Assembly: GCF_001517405.1 (NCBI RefSeq)
Contig: NZ_LN907827.1
Coordinates: 510,616-574,615, forward strand
Reading direction: 5' to 3'
Origin: Duffyella gerundensis
GTDB lineage: Bacteria > Pseudomonadota > Gammaproteobacteria > Enterobacterales > Enterobacteriaceae
DNA: 64,000 bases
Numbering within the stretch: the first letter of the stretch is position 1; every line of letters starts with the position of its first letter. Below, in pieces: positions 12,089 to 23,100 of the stretch. The notes beneath the pieces are model-generated. The model did not search any database and was not told where the DNA came from. It saw nothing but the letters and a program-made list of their open reading frames with translations. Made by a program: the position numbers and the translations under genes.

Positions 12089-13699
12089 TCAGGCTTGCTG
12101 CTCAGCAAGCTGTTGGCGCAGACGTTTTTTATCCACCTTGCCAACCGGTGTTAATGGCAGAGCATCAACGCAGGTGATGCGATCGGGCAGTTTGAACTCC
12201 GCCACGCCGAGCTCGCGCAGATGACGACGCAGCATCACCGGTTTGATTGGCTGCCGCACCACGATAAACGCACAGCTCTTCTCGCCCATCAGGCTGTCTT
12301 CCATCGAGACCAGCGCGGCATGGATCACATCGCTATGCTTCAGCAGCAGGTTTTCGATCTCTTCCGCCGCGATCTTCTCACCGCCGCGGTTGATCTGATC
12401 TTTCTCCCGGCCCTGCACGCGAATATAACCCTCGGCATCAATGGCGATCAGATCGCCCGAGCAGTAGAAACCGTTGTCATCAAAGCTGACGGCGTTGTGA
12501 TCGGGGCTTTGATAGTAGCCGCGAAAGGTATACGGACCGCGCGTCATCAGGCGACCCGTGCTGCCCGTTGGCAGCGGATGACCCTGCTCATCGGCAACCC
12601 ACACTTCATCATCGGGCGAGATAGGGCAGCCCTGGGTAGTAAAAATGCGCGCGTCGCTGTCATCAAGGCGCGTGTAGTTGACCAGCCCTTCCGCCATGCC
12701 AAACACCTGCTGTAGCTGACAACCGATTTCAGCCGGAATGCGCGCAGCGAGCACGTCGCTCAGGCGAGCGCCGCCGACCTGCAACAATTGCAGCGAGGCG
12801 AGCTGCTGGTTGCCGCCCCATTCGTTGATTGCTTGCAGCCACAGGCTTACCGCAGGCGGCACCAGCGCCGTGACGTTGATCTGATGGCGCGCAATTAGCG
12901 GAAAGCAAAGGTTGGCGCTGGGATCACTGGCCAGAATAACCCGGCCACCGGCGTAGAACACACCCAGCGCGCCAGGAGAACTCAGCGGGTAGTTGTGCGC
13001 CGCGGGCAGGGCGCAGAGATAGCGCGTATCGGCGGTAAACTGGCAAATCTCCACGCTGCCGCGAATGCTGTAGTAGTAATCGTTATGGGTGCGCGGAATC
13101 AGTTTTGGTGTGCCGGTGCTGCCGCCGGAGAGCTGAAAAAAAGCCACTTCATCGGCGGGCGAAGGCGAGGCTACAAAATCCTCTGCCGCTTCGTTGATGA
13201 GCGTCGTCAGCGATTGCGTGTCATCGGTGCCATTAATGAAAGCCAGCGTGCGCAGCTCGGGCTGCTGGTGACGAAGCGCATCCAGCCAGAGATCGTCGGC
13301 AAACAGGCTATGCTGACGATCGGCAATCAGCAGAGCAGGTGAGATCAGTTTGGCATAGGCGCTCATTTCGGTGCGCTGATGGCTGAACAACGCGTTCACC
13401 GGCGCCACGCCGATTTTAAACAGGGCAAACAACACAATGTAAAACTCAGCAACGTTGCCGAGCTGCACCAGTGCGGTATCACCCTGTTTCAGGCCACGCC
13501 GCTGGAGCGCGGCGGCAAGGCGGTCTGACTGCTGCGCCAGCTGGCGATAGGTGAGCTGCTGTTCACCACAGATCACCGCCACGGCATCGTTTTCCGCCTG
13601 ACGGTTAAGGATGTCAGTGAGCGGCAGGTCGATCCAGTAGCCTTTTTGGCGATAGCGCGCGGCGAGATCGTCAGGCCAGCGCGTATAGGAAATAGTCAT
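12089..13699 (-). CDS. entE: 2,3-dihydroxybenzoate-AMP ligase EntE
   Basis: A 536-residue stand-alone adenylation enzyme, the same length as E. coli EntE. It activates DHB as the acyl-AMP and loads it on EntB. The phosphate-binding loop [10 protein letters not shown] lies near residues 190-199. [11 protein letters not shown], the hinge region around VQGREKDQI, and the C-terminal catalytic Lys in [10 protein letters not shown] are present. It sits between entC and entB with short spacers, as in E. coli. Confidence 0.97.
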   Translation of the reverse strand: MTISYTRWPDDLAARYRQKGYWIDLPLTDILNRQAENDAVAVICGEQQLTYRQLAQQSDRLAAALQRRGLKQGDTALVQLGNVAEFYIVLFALFKIGVAPVNALFSHQRTEMSAYAKLISPALLIADRQHSLFADDLWLDALRHQQPELRTLAFINGTDDTQSLTTLINEAAEDFVASPSPADEVAFFQLSGGSTGTPKLIPRTHNDYYYSIRGSVEICQFTADTRYLCALPAAHNYPLSSPGALGVFYAGGRVILASDPSANLCFPLIARHQINVTALVPPAVSLWLQAINEWGGNQQLASLQLLQVGGARLSDVLAARIPAEIGCQLQQVFGMAEGLVNYTRLDDSDARIFTTQGCPISPDDEVWVADEQGHPLPTGSTGRLMTRGPYTFRGYYQSPDHNAVSFDDNGFYCSGDLIAIDAEGYIRVQGREKDQINRGGEKIAAEEIENLLLKHSDVIHAALVSMEDSLMGEKSCAFIVVRQPIKPVMLRRHLRELGVAEFKLPDRITCVDALPLTPVGKVDKKRLRQQLAEQQA

Positions 13700-13710
13700 A
13701 GTGGCTTCTC

Positions 13711-14883
13711 TTATTGCAATCCAAAAGCGCGCAGCATGGTGTCGAGCTTAACGCCGGTTTCATTCCATTCAGATTCCGGCGAGGAATCGGGCACGATGCC
13801 TGCGCCGGCAAACAGTCGCACGCGTGTGTTATGAACGGTGCCGCAGCGAATCGTCACGACCCATTCGCCGTCGCCTGCTTCGTTACACCAGCCGACGATG
13901 CCGCCAAACAGATGGCGATCAAAAGGTTCCAGCTGAGCAATCAGCTTTTGTGCCCTGGCGTGCGGAAAACCGCTGAGTGCAGGCGTCGGATGCAGCAGGC
14001 TGGCGAGAGATAATGCGTTATCGCGTGGATCGCGCGCTTCGCCGTTGATCCAGGTGGCCAGATGCCACAGTGTTGGCGTGGTCACCAGCTGCGGCGTTTC
14101 CGGCACCGAAAGCAGCGAACTGCGGCTTTGCAGCACATCGCGCATCGCATCGGTAACCAGCTTGTGCTCGTGACGATCTTTAGAGGAGTGCATCAGGCGC
14201 TGGCCGACAGCATTATCCTGTTGCCGATCCTGCTGACGCCGCGCGGAACCGGCTAACGGGCAGGAGCTGAACTCGCCGTTTTGCTTACGTAACAGCAACT
14301 CCGGGCTGGCGCCGAGCAGTGAGCCGCCGTCAGGCAGCGGCACATGGAAGTTATAGCTGGTGGGATTCTGGTTAATGATACGGCGCATCAGCATGGCGGT
14401 ATCGACCGGCCGCTCGGTGGTGATATCCATCAGCCGCGACAGCACGACTTTATCCAGTTCACCCTGCGAGGTGGCGTTTACCGCTTGTGCCACCATGTCG
14501 GTAAAGGCGGCATGATCCGGCAGCGCAGTGCGGCTTGTTACCGTGGGTAAAGGCGTATCGGTAAAACCGCCAGCGAGCTGCTGACGATCAAAAAAGTGGC
14601 TCGCTTCGGGAATGAACAGCGCCGAAGGCTGACTCGCATCAAAAGGAATCGCGCCGACCATAATGGGATTTTGAATGCCCTGTTGCTTCGCCTCGCTGAA
14701 CTGTTGGCGAAGCTGGCATTGAAACGCGCCATCGGGCTGTTCAGCGCCTGCCACCGGCGTGGTCAGTCGACTAAAGCACCCTTGAGTCCACAGGCTGCGC
14801 CAGGGAGACAGATAGAAGAAGCCGCGACTGACGGCGTCAAAATCCTCTACAAAGGCATTTTCAAACACGGAAGTTTCCACCAT
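13711..14883 (-). CDS. entC: Isochorismate synthase EntC
   Basis: A 390-residue chorismate-utilising enzyme (E. coli EntC 391) that makes isochorismate, the first step of the siderophore pathway. Conserved family segments include [28 protein letters not shown] and the C-terminal [12 protein letters not shown]. It is first gene of the leftward entCEBAH operon and shares a Fur-boxed regulatory region with fepB. A MenF or salicylate synthase identity is unlikely given the neighbours. Confidence 0.96.
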   Translation of the reverse strand: MVETSVFENAFVEDFDAVSRGFFYLSPWRSLWTQGCFSRLTTPVAGAEQPDGAFQCQLRQQFSEAKQQGIQNPIMVGAIPFDASQPSALFIPEASHFFDRQQLAGGFTDTPLPTVTSRTALPDHAAFTDMVAQAVNATSQGELDKVVLSRLMDITTERPVDTAMLMRRIINQNPTSYNFHVPLPDGGSLLGASPELLLRKQNGEFSSCPLAGSARRQQDRQQDNAVGQRLMHSSKDRHEHKLVTDAMRDVLQSRSSLLSVPETPQLVTTPTLWHLATWINGEARDPRDNALSLASLLHPTPALSGFPHARAQKLIAQLEPFDRHLFGGIVGWCNEAGDGEWVVTIRCGTVHNTRVRLFAGAGIVPDSSPESEWNETGVKLDTMLRAFGLQ

Positions 14884-14898
14884 AATCCAACCTCTAAA

Positions 14899-14930
14899 TG
14901 ATAAGAGTAGTGATAATTATTATCATTTGT
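14899..14930. promoter_or_regulatory. Fur box between entC and fepB
   Basis: The core TGATAAT-T-ATTATCA at 14911-14925 is a perfect 7-1-7 Fur palindrome, with further ATGATAAG half-site similarity at 14898-14905. It lies in the 174-base divergent gap, close to the entC start, consistent with iron repression of both operons. Confidence 0.88.
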
Positions 14931-15057
14931 ATTGTGGCTCTGTAACCTACGTCGATTGCCGTTCAGAGTCAATAAACAGGGCGCATTTTCTTCGCGTCGA
15001 GCCGTCAGACGGCGATTTTTGCGCCTGTTTGACCGCCGCTTTAAAGGAGTGAATTAC

Positions 15058-16014
15058 GTGAAAGCCAGACCGTTTATTGTTACCGCCACGCTGCTGTGCT
15101 CGCTGTTTAGCATGATGGCGCATGCTGCCGGAAGCTGGCCGCGCGAGATTAAAAGTGCGCAGGGCACCCTTACCCTGGCGCAGGCACCACAGCGGATTGT
15201 TTCTACCAGCGTTACCCTGACCGGATCGCTGCTGGCCATTGACGCGCCGGTTGTCGCCAGTGGCGCCACCGCACCGGGCGGCCGTCTGGCGGATAAGCAG
15301 GGCTTTTTCCATCAGTGGGGCGACGTCGCCGCGCAGCGCGGCGTGAAGCGTCTCTATATTGGTGAAGCCAATGCCGAGGCGATTGCGGAACAGGCGCCGG
15401 ATCTGATTGTGGTCAGCGCCACCGGCAACGACTCCGCCATTAAGCTGGTGGATCAGCTGTCGGCAATTGCACCGGTGCTGGTGGTTAATTACGATGATAA
15501 GAGCTGGCAGCAGGTGGTTGCGACGCTGGGAGAGGCCACCGGGCATGAGGCGAAGGCAGCGCAAATTGTGAAGGATTTTGATCGTCGCGAAGCGGCGCTG
15601 AAGAAGAAGATCACGCTGCCACCACAGCCCGTCACGGCAATGGTGTATAACGCCGGTGGCCGCTCCACCAATATCTGGACCGCTGATTCTGCGCAGGGAA
15701 AGCTGCTGCAGCAGCTCGGTTTCACGCTGGCCAGGCCGCCTGTGAGTCAAACCAGCCACAGCATGGGTAAGCGAAAAGATATCATTCAGTCTGGCGGTGA
15801 GAATCTGGCCACCGATCTCAATGGCCAGAGCTATCTGCTGTTTGCCGCCACGGAGGCGGACGCCAGCGCCCTGATGCAAAATCCGTTTCTTGCCGATACC
15901 GCGGCGGTAAAAGCAAAACGGGTGTATGCGCTGGGCACCGATACCTTCCGTCTGGACTACTTTAGCGCCAGCAACCTGCTGACGCGGCTGGAAACCCTGT
16001 TCACATCCTCATGA
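15058..16014 (+). CDS. fepB: Ferric enterobactin periplasmic binding protein FepB
   Basis: A 318-residue class III periplasmic binding protein, identical in length to E. coli FepB when the GTG at 15058 is used. AAAGGAG lies 8 bases before that GTG. A 42-codon in-frame extension upstream (to 14932) would be Arg-rich, overlap the promoter region and lack a ribosome site, so it is rejected. Signal peptide with SMMAHA cleavage, then [17 protein letters not shown] and NYDDKSWQ as in FepB. It delivers ferric enterobactin from FepA to FepDGC. It overlaps the convergent entS end by 6 bases. Confidence 0.95.
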   Translation: MKARPFIVTATLLCSLFSMMAHAAGSWPREIKSAQGTLTLAQAPQRIVSTSVTLTGSLLAIDAPVVASGATAPGGRLADKQGFFHQWGDVAAQRGVKRLYIGEANAEAIAEQAPDLIVVSATGNDSAIKLVDQLSAIAPVLVVNYDDKSWQQVVATLGEATGHEAKAAQIVKDFDRREAALKKKITLPPQPVTAMVYNAGGRSTNIWTADSAQGKLLQQLGFTLARPPVSQTSHSMGKRKDIIQSGGENLATDLNGQSYLLFAATEADASALMQNPFLADTAAVKAKRVYALGTDTFRLDYFSASNLLTRLETLFTSS

Positions 16015-17247
16015 GAGCGAGGCGGCAGGCTGACGGTAACGGCGTAAACCGCGCAGCGTCAGCAGCATAACAACCGCCACCAGCGCGGCGGCGGCGCCAA
16101 ATACCGTCGCTGCCTGCTGCGGCAGCAACAGCGATCCCATGCCGCCTAACAGCGCGGCACCAAGCGCATCGCCGGTGACATTCTGCGCCGTCCACAACCC
16201 GTTTACCCTTCCTAATAACGCATCCGGTGTGAGCGACTGAATCATGGCGTACTGCAACAGGCTGTTGATCGCGCTGAGCCAGCCAAACGCCACCAGGCAG
16301 AGCAGCGCCAGCCAAAATTGCGGCATCAGGCTAAAAAGTGCCAGCGCGATAAAAGCCAGCAGAGCGGTGATCAGCATCAGTTGACCGGGGCGGGCTGCCG
16401 TTTTGAGCTGGCCGCTGGTTAAGGCGCCGATTGCCGCACCGGCAGGCACGGCGGCATACATCAGGCCAATTTGGGCCGGTGCCACCAGCCAGTGCGGTGC
16501 CAGCGCCGGATACAACACGCGAACCGCACTTGCCAGGGTAATCAGCGCGCCGATCAGCGCAGCCGATCCCACCAGCGGGCTGGCCAGCAGAAAAGAGAAA
16601 CCACCCGCCAGCGCCCGCAGGGGATTTTCGCGCGGCTGTGGCGGAGGTGGCAATGCGGGCAGCCGCAGCAAGGGCAGCAGCGTCAACAGCGTGCCCAGCG
16701 CCGCCAGCGCATAGTTCCAGACCACGCCACCGCTGGCGATCACCAGGCCACCTACCGCCGGTGAAAGGATTGAGCCAAACCGCACTGTCAACATGGTGAT
16801 GGCACCCGCCTGCATCAGATTTTCGCGTCCTACCAGCGCGGGTGTGGCAGCCAGCAACGCGGTAACGCCAATGGCACCGAAAAAGCCATCCCACAGCGCC
16901 AGCAAATAGATCGCGGTGAGCGAGGGTGCAGGGAGCAGGGCGTTGCAGGCGAGGCCGACAAAACCGATGCCACAGGTTGAACGGGCAAACAGAATCAGCC
17001 GTTTACGTGGATAGCGGTCAGCCAGCACGCCGCCGAGCAGCAAGCCGATGAACATGCCGCCGCCCGCCAGGGTCACCGACAGGCCAACCTGCCAGCTGGA
17101 GTGGGTGAGCTGCTGAATTTGCACCGGCACCGCCACCACCAGCATGCCAAGCGCCAGAATCGAGAGAAAACGCGCAACGAACACGGCGCGAAAGTCGGGA
17201 TGGGTTTTTAATAAGCTGAGGTCAATCAGATGGGAAGATTTCTTCAT
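16009..17247 (-). CDS. entS: Enterobactin exporter EntS
   Basis: A 412-residue major facilitator transporter (E. coli EntS 416) exporting enterobactin across the inner membrane. About 12 hydrophobic segments are visible. [23 protein letters not shown] and [20 protein letters not shown] match EntS. The ATG at 17247 has AAGG 8 bases upstream; a slightly earlier start (17265) lacks one. It is divergent from fepD across a Fur-boxed gap. Confidence 0.95.
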   Translation of the reverse strand: MKKSSHLIDLSLLKTHPDFRAVFVARFLSILALGMLVVAVPVQIQQLTHSSWQVGLSVTLAGGGMFIGLLLGGVLADRYPRKRLILFARSTCGIGFVGLACNALLPAPSLTAIYLLALWDGFFGAIGVTALLAATPALVGRENLMQAGAITMLTVRFGSILSPAVGGLVIASGGVVWNYALAALGTLLTLLPLLRLPALPPPPQPRENPLRALAGGFSFLLASPLVGSAALIGALITLASAVRVLYPALAPHWLVAPAQIGLMYAAVPAGAAIGALTSGQLKTAARPGQLMLITALLAFIALALFSLMPQFWLALLCLVAFGWLSAINSLLQYAMIQSLTPDALLGRVNGLWTAQNVTGDALGAALLGGMGSLLLPQQAATVFGAAAALVAVVMLLTLRGLRRYRQPAASLS

Positions 17248-17320
17248 TACAATGCCTTGCAGCAATTTACGCGTCAGATCGGTATTGAGTCATGGTAACA
17301 TAGGTAATACGAGTAATAAC

Positions 17321-17339
17321 GATAATAACAATCATTATC
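17321..17339. promoter_or_regulatory. Fur box between entS and fepD
   Basis: The 19-base window matches the Fur consensus (GATAAT repeats, inverted) at 17 of 19 positions, ending ATCATTATC. It lies in the 136-base divergent gap, 45 bases before fepD. Confidence 0.87.
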
Positions 17340-17383
17340 ATGTTTGCACCGCGGCCAACGGGCCGCCGAAAGCGGAGAGCGTA

Positions 17384-18367
17384 ATGCGCCAGGCTGGCGG
17401 AATCACAGGTCTGTTACTGCTGTTGATCATCCTTTCGGCGTTGAGCGTAATGCTGGGCGCCAAATCTATCCCGCTTCAAACGGTTGCCGACGCGCTGACC
17501 AGCCAGTGTCATCGCGCGGATTGCTTGATCGTGCGTGAAGCACGCATACCGCGCACGCTGGCCGGCTGGCTGGCCGGTGCCGCACTGGGCCTTGCTGGGG
17601 TGCTGATGCAAACCCTAACGCGCAATCCGCTCGCCGATCCCGGTATTTTAGGCATCAATGCCGGTGCCGGCTTTGCGGTGGTGATCGGCATCGCGCTGTT
17701 TGGCGCCGATACGCCAGCGGCCTGGCTGTGGTTCTCCTTCGGTGGTGCACTGCTCGCCTCGCTGCTGGTGGCGCTCACCGGTGCTATCGGCGGCGGACGT
17801 GCCAATCCGGTGCGGCTGACCCTGGCGGGCGTGGCGCTGAGTGCCGTGCTGGAGGGACTGACCTCCGGTATCTCTTTGCTCAATCCGCAGATTTACGATC
17901 ATCTGCGCTTCTGGCACACCGGTTCGCTGGATATTCGCAGCATGTCGATGCTGGCCACCGTGGCGCCAGCGATTGCCATCGGCACGCTATTGGCACTGAC
18001 ACTGGCGCGACCACTGAACAGTCTGAGCATGGGCGGCGAACTGGCTACCGCGCTGGGCACGCGCGTGGTTGGCACCCAGCTGGCTGGCCTGCTTGCCATT
18101 ACGTTGCTGTGCGGCGCAGCCACCGCAGCCGTCGGCCCGATCGCCTTTCTTGGCCTGATGGCTCCGCATATTGCGCGACGTCTGGCGGGCGACGACCATC
18201 GCTGGTTGCTGCCCATTACCCTGTTGTTAACGCCTTGCCTGCTGTTGGCTGCCGACATCATCGGTCGCCTGTTGGTGCCCGGTGAACTGCGCGTTTCCAT
18301 CGTGACCGCTTTTATCGGTGCGCCGGTGCTGATTGTGCTGGTGCGCCAGCAGATGGGGAGACGATAA
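17384..18367 (+). CDS. fepD: Ferric enterobactin ABC permease FepD
   Basis: A 327-residue FecCD-family permease with about 9-10 membrane segments. It contains ARIPRTLAGWLAGAALGLAG, QTLTRNPLADPGILGINAGA and the cytoplasmic EAA-like region FLGLMAPHIARR. Start ATG 17384 is chosen for the upstream GGAG and family length (E. coli 334). An in-frame extension upstream runs through the Fur box and entS and is rejected. It is followed 2 bases later by fepG. Confidence 0.95.
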   Translation: MRQAGGITGLLLLLIILSALSVMLGAKSIPLQTVADALTSQCHRADCLIVREARIPRTLAGWLAGAALGLAGVLMQTLTRNPLADPGILGINAGAGFAVVIGIALFGADTPAAWLWFSFGGALLASLLVALTGAIGGGRANPVRLTLAGVALSAVLEGLTSGISLLNPQIYDHLRFWHTGSLDIRSMSMLATVAPAIAIGTLLALTLARPLNSLSMGGELATALGTRVVGTQLAGLLAITLLCGAATAAVGPIAFLGLMAPHIARRLAGDDHRWLLPITLLLTPCLLLAADIIGRLLVPGELRVSIVTAFIGAPVLIVLVRQQMGRR

Positions 18368-18369
18368 CG

Positions 18370-19344
18370 ATGCGTGCTCTCTGGCCATGGCTGCTGCTGG
18401 CGGCGTGTTTTGCGCTGGGTATGCTGGCGCTACAAAGCGGTAATCTGGCGTTCACCTCTGCTCAGGTCTGGCAGGCACTGACCGGTAGCGCGCCGCGCAA
18501 TGTGGCGTTGATCGTGATCGACTGGCGGCTGCCTCGCGTGTTGACGGCGCTGCTGATTGGCGCGGCGCTCGGCGTCAGCGGTGCTATTTTTCAGTCGCTG
18601 TTACGTAATCCCCTCGGCAGCCCGGATATTCTCGGTTTTAACACCGGCGCCTATACCGGTGTGCTGGTCGCGCTGGTGCTGTTTGACCAGAGCATGGGCG
18701 GCATGACCGCAGCCGCTATGGTGGGCGGTATCGCCACCGCGCTACTGGTATGGCTGCTCGCCTGGCGTAACGGCGTCGATACCTTTCGCCTGATTATCGT
18801 TGGCATCGGCATACGGGCGCTGTTAATGGCGTTCAACAGCTGGCTAGTGATCAGCGCCTCACTGGATGCCGCGCTGAGTGCCGGGTTATGGAGCGCCGGT
18901 TCCCTGAATGGCTTAACCTGGGCGAAATTGCCGCTGACTGGCACTTTGATTGTGATGGCGCTGCTGGGCGCAGGTCTGTTGGCGCGTCGCATGCGGCTGC
19001 TGGAGATGGGCGATGAAAGCGCCTGCGCGCTGGGCGTACCGGTTGAACGAACGCGCATGCTGCTGATGCTGGTGGGTGTGATGCTTACCGCGGCGGCGAC
19101 TGCGCTGGTTGGCCCTGTCTCCTTTGTGGCGCTGGTGGCACCGCAGATCGCCCGCCGCCTGGGTGGCGGTTTGCGGCTGCTGTTGCCGATGTCAGCGCTG
19201 TGCGGTGCGCTGCTGCTGCTGGGCGCGGATTTCGCTGCCCAGCGGCTGTTTCAGCCTTATCAGCTGCCGGTCGGTGTGATCACCGTTAGCCTTGGCGGTC
19301 TCTATTTACTGGCTTTACTGGTGCGGGAGTCACGACGCAAATGA
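18370..19344 (+). CDS. fepG: Ferric enterobactin ABC permease FepG
   Basis: A 324-residue FecCD-family permease (E. coli FepG 330), partner of FepD in the inner-membrane channel. It shows WRLPRVLTALLIGAALGVSG, LLRNPLGSPDILGFNTGA and SFVALVAPQIARR. Its stop overlaps the fepC start as ATGA, so the two are translationally coupled. Confidence 0.95.
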   Translation: MRALWPWLLLAACFALGMLALQSGNLAFTSAQVWQALTGSAPRNVALIVIDWRLPRVLTALLIGAALGVSGAIFQSLLRNPLGSPDILGFNTGAYTGVLVALVLFDQSMGGMTAAAMVGGIATALLVWLLAWRNGVDTFRLIIVGIGIRALLMAFNSWLVISASLDAALSAGLWSAGSLNGLTWAKLPLTGTLIVMALLGAGLLARRMRLLEMGDESACALGVPVERTRMLLMLVGVMLTAAATALVGPVSFVALVAPQIARRLGGGLRLLLPMSALCGALLLLGADFAAQRLFQPYQLPVGVITVSLGGLYLLALLVRESRRK

Positions 19345-20129
19345 ATTCACGTCTGCGAGCCGAACGGCTCACGCTCGGCTATGAAAAACGCCTTATTGCC
19401 CGCGATCTGTCGGTGACCATTCCCGATGGTGAGCTTACGGTGATCATTGGGCCAAACGCCTGCGGTAAGTCGACGCTGTTGCGCACCCTGAGCCGCCTGA
19501 TGAAACCGCAGGCGGGCGAGGTGTTTCTTGATGGCGAAGCGATAGCGCGTTATCCCACTAAAGAGGTGGCGCGTCGGTTAGGCCTGCTGCCACAAACCTC
19601 GACCGCGCCAGACGGCATCACCGTCAGCGAACTGGTGGCGCGCGGACGTTACCCGCATCAGTCGCTGTTCAGCCGCTGGCAGGCGGCCGATGAACAGGCG
19701 GTTCAGGAAGCGATGCAGGCCACCGGCGTGGCAAACCTGGCGCAACAAACGGTGGATACGCTCTCCGGCGGCCAGCGACAGCGCGTATGGATCGCCATGG
19801 TGCTGGCGCAGCAAACGCCGTTATTGCTGCTCGATGAGCCGACCACCTGGCTTGATATTGCTCATCAAATTGAACTGCTGGAGCTAATGCAGGATCTTAA
19901 CCAACGCCATCGACGCACGCTGGTGGTGGTGCTGCACGATCTGAATCACGCCTGCCGTTACGCCACACATTTAATCGCCATGCGCGACGGGCAGATTCTG
20001 GCAGAGGGAGCGCCAAAAGCGATCGTCAATGAAGCGTTGATAGAAGCGGTATTTGGGCTGCGCTGTACCATTATCGACGATCCGGTTTCTCACACGCCGC
20101 TGATTGTGCCGCTGGGCCGGAAGAAATAA
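19341..20129 (+). CDS. fepC: Ferric enterobactin ABC ATPase FepC
   Basis: A 262-residue ABC ATPase energising FepDG import. Walker A GPNACGKST, Q-loop LLPQTST, signature LSGGQRQR, Walker B LLLLDEPTTWLD and the switch His in VVLHDLNHA are all intact. The C-terminus LRCTIIDDPVSHTPLIVPLG matches E. coli FepC. It ends convergently with entF, 24 bases apart. Confidence 0.96.
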   Translation: MNSRLRAERLTLGYEKRLIARDLSVTIPDGELTVIIGPNACGKSTLLRTLSRLMKPQAGEVFLDGEAIARYPTKEVARRLGLLPQTSTAPDGITVSELVARGRYPHQSLFSRWQAADEQAVQEAMQATGVANLAQQTVDTLSGGQRQRVWIAMVLAQQTPLLLLDEPTTWLDIAHQIELLELMQDLNQRHRRTLVVVLHDLNHACRYATHLIAMRDGQILAEGAPKAIVNEALIEAVFGLRCTIIDDPVSHTPLIVPLGRKK

Positions 20130-20148
20130 CGCCGCCTCGCGGCGGCGT
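20129..20148. terminator. GC-rich hairpin between convergent fepC and entF
   Basis: ACGCCGC / GCGGCGT stem (20129-20135 with 20142-20148) with a 6-base loop. Only weak T-rich sequence follows on either strand, so it may be a bidirectional terminator or an RNA-end stabiliser. Confidence 0.5.
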
Positions 20149-20153
20149 AAAAG

Positions 20154-23100
20154 TCAGAACCGGCTGAGCAGCTGGTTCAACTGCGGTCCAAGGCGGGTAA
20201 ATATCGGTGGCGAAATGATATCGACATGCGCACAGGGCTGCGGCCAGATCTCAAGGCTGCCGACAAAGGGCGCCCAGGCGCGTTGCGGATCCTGGCCCGG
20301 CTGCTGCGTCTCCTCCGCAAGAAATAACGTCGCCTTACCGGAAAAACAGGCGCTGCGTGCGGTGGTCAGCAGGCGCACCGAATCAGCATAGTTAGCCTCT
20401 ATGGTGCTGAACAGCTCTGCCATCTCCTCGCCTGCGGCATTACGCTGTGCAGCAAGAAACTGCTCACGCTCACGATTAACCTCATCCAGTACCGCCTGAT
20501 CCAGTACGTTCTCACCGCGCCGCTCATCCCAGTTCTGCGTTTCCGGTGGCCAGGTATCGAGCAGGCCGAGGAACGCCACCTCTTCGCCGAGCGCCTGTAA
20601 ACGCGCCGCGATGCCCTGCGCCAGCGTACCGCCGAGCGAATAGCCGATGAAGTAGTAAGGCCCCTGCGGCTGCACGCGGCGCACGGTCGCCAGATGCGCA
20701 TCGCATACCGCATCAAGGTGCGCGCTGTGTTGCAAAGGCCCATGCGGATGCGGCGACTGAATGCCGGTCAGCGACCAGCGTGGATCGATATAGCGCTGCA
20801 GCACGCTGAACTGCCAGGCAAAGCCGGATGCCGGATGGAAGCAGAACAGCCGTGGGCCGGTGCTTTCACGGAGCGGCAGCACCGCGTCGAAGCCAGCCGC
20901 TACCGCCTCTTCTGCATTTTCTGTTAGCTGCCGGGCCAGTTTGGCCACCGTTGATGCAATCATGATCTGGCCAACGCTGACCGGACGGTTCAGGGTTTTG
21001 CGCAGGCCCGCGGCCAGCCGCATCGCCAGCAGTGAATGGCCGCCGAGGGCAAAGAAATCGTCGTCGGCGCTAACGCTTTCGCAGCCCAGTAGCTGGCAGA
21101 ATGCCGCAGCGATCTGCTGTTCGATGCCAGGCAGTGGCGCACGGCTGGCATGGGCTGCCTGTTGAGTAGGCAGCGGCAGCGCGTTGCGGTTCAGCTTGCC
21201 GTTAACGCTCAGCGGAAATTCCGCCAGCTGAACGATGGCGACTGGCACCATATGCGCCGGTAGCAGTGTGGCTAGCTGCTGGCGCAGTGCATCGCCGTCG
21301 ACAGGATCGCGGGCAATCACATAGCTCACTAACTGGCGGGCATCGCCCTGAGCGGCATCCTGCTGGCCCAGTATGCAGGCGTGCGTAACCGCCTGTTCAA
21401 TGCCAGGCAGGGAGCACAGCGCATGATCGATCTCATTGAGCTCAATGCGCTGACCACGAATTTTGAGCTGATCATCGCTGCGTCCAAGGTATTCCACCGC
21501 GCCATCAGGCAGCCAGCGTGCCACGTCGCCGGTGCGATACATGCGCTCGCCCGGCTGGAAAGGATCGGCCACAAAGCGGCTGGCGGTGAGATCGGGACGC
21601 GCCAGATAACCCTGCGCCAGCTGGATGCCGGTGAGATAGAGATCGCCCGCGATGCCCGGCGGTACCGGCTGCAAGCGTGAATTAAGAATGCGCAATCCAG
21701 TATTCCACACCGGAAAACCGATCGGTACGCTGGCGCCGGTCACCGCCGCCAGCTCAGGGCCAAATGCCGGATACCAGCTAACATCCACCGCGGCTTCCGT
21801 CGGTCCATACAGATTATGCAGCGGCACGGCGGTAAGCTGTTCCCATTGTCGGCACAGCGCGGTGGGCAAGGCTTCACCGCTGCAGAAAACCTGGCGCAGG
21901 CTGGCGCAGCGCGCCACCGCTTCATCATCGGTCAGCGACGCCATAAATGCGGCCAGCATCGACGGCACAAAGTGCGTGGTGGTGATCCGATGCTGGCTGA
22001 ACAGCTGTTGCAACGCCTCAGGATCGCGATGCGCTTCCGGCGGTGCCATCACCAACTGCGCGCCCACCAGCAGCGGCCAGAAAAATTCCCACACCGACAC
22101 GTCGAAACTGCCAGGTGTTTTTTGCAGCACCACATCGGTGGCGTTCAGCGGATAGCGATCCTGCATCCAGAGCAGACGATTGACGATCGCTTCATGGCCT
22201 ACCACCACGCCTTTAGGGCGGCCGGTTGAGCCAGAGGTATAGATCACATAGGCGGCATCTTGCGGCGTTGGCATCGGCAACGGACTCGCCTCGACTACCG
22301 GCAGCAGCGCCTGATAATGCAGTTGATCCACCGCGGCCAGCACAGCAAAACGCTGGGCCAGCGCGCTGTCGGTAAGCAACAGGCGCGGCGCAGCATCCTC
22401 AAGCATCAACGCCAGGCGATCGTCGGGATAACCGGTATCAAGCGGTAGCCAGACGGCACCCACGCTGACGATTGCCTGTAGAGCCAGCGAAACAAATACC
22501 GATCGGGGCAGGGCAACGGCAACAATGTCACCACGTGTCACGCCCGCTGCCAGCAGCTGTTGCGCCAGAGCGATCACCTGCTGATGATTTTGTTGATAGG
22601 TTAGCCGGTGCCGCGCATCCGCCAGCGCAGGCGCCTGAGGCGTGCGCGCCGCCTGTTTTGCCAGCAGGCTGGCCAGCGTTTCAGCAGGCAGCGGCTGCGC
22701 GGTGTGGTTGATGTCGTCAATACGCTGCTGTTCTTCCGGCATCAACAGATCGACTGCCGCGCAGCTCAGCGTTGGCTGGGCTGCCAGTTGTTGCAGCATC
22801 AGCGGCAGGCGGCGCGCGTGCTGCTGCAACGTGGCGTGGTCATAACGCGCGGCGTTGGCCAGCAGCTCCAGCGAGATATCGCCCTGTTCGCTGAGATAGA
22901 TCGCAATTTCCAGATCGCGCACCGGCCCGGAAGCCAGCTGATGGGTGATGCCCTCAACACCTGCAAAATCAAGGCGATAATCAAACATCTTCAGGTTGAT
23001 TACCGGGCCATAAAGCGGCTCGCCGTCGCCAATACGACCGAGATCGCGCTGCACCTGTTCGGCGTCATAGCGTTGATGACGACGCAGCTTTTTCAGGCGA

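Noticed and set aside
14932..15057. 42-codon N-terminal extension of FepB
   Set aside because: Runs through the promoter region just after the Fur box, is Arg-rich and lacks a ribosome site. The GTG at 15058 gives a proper signal peptide and family length.
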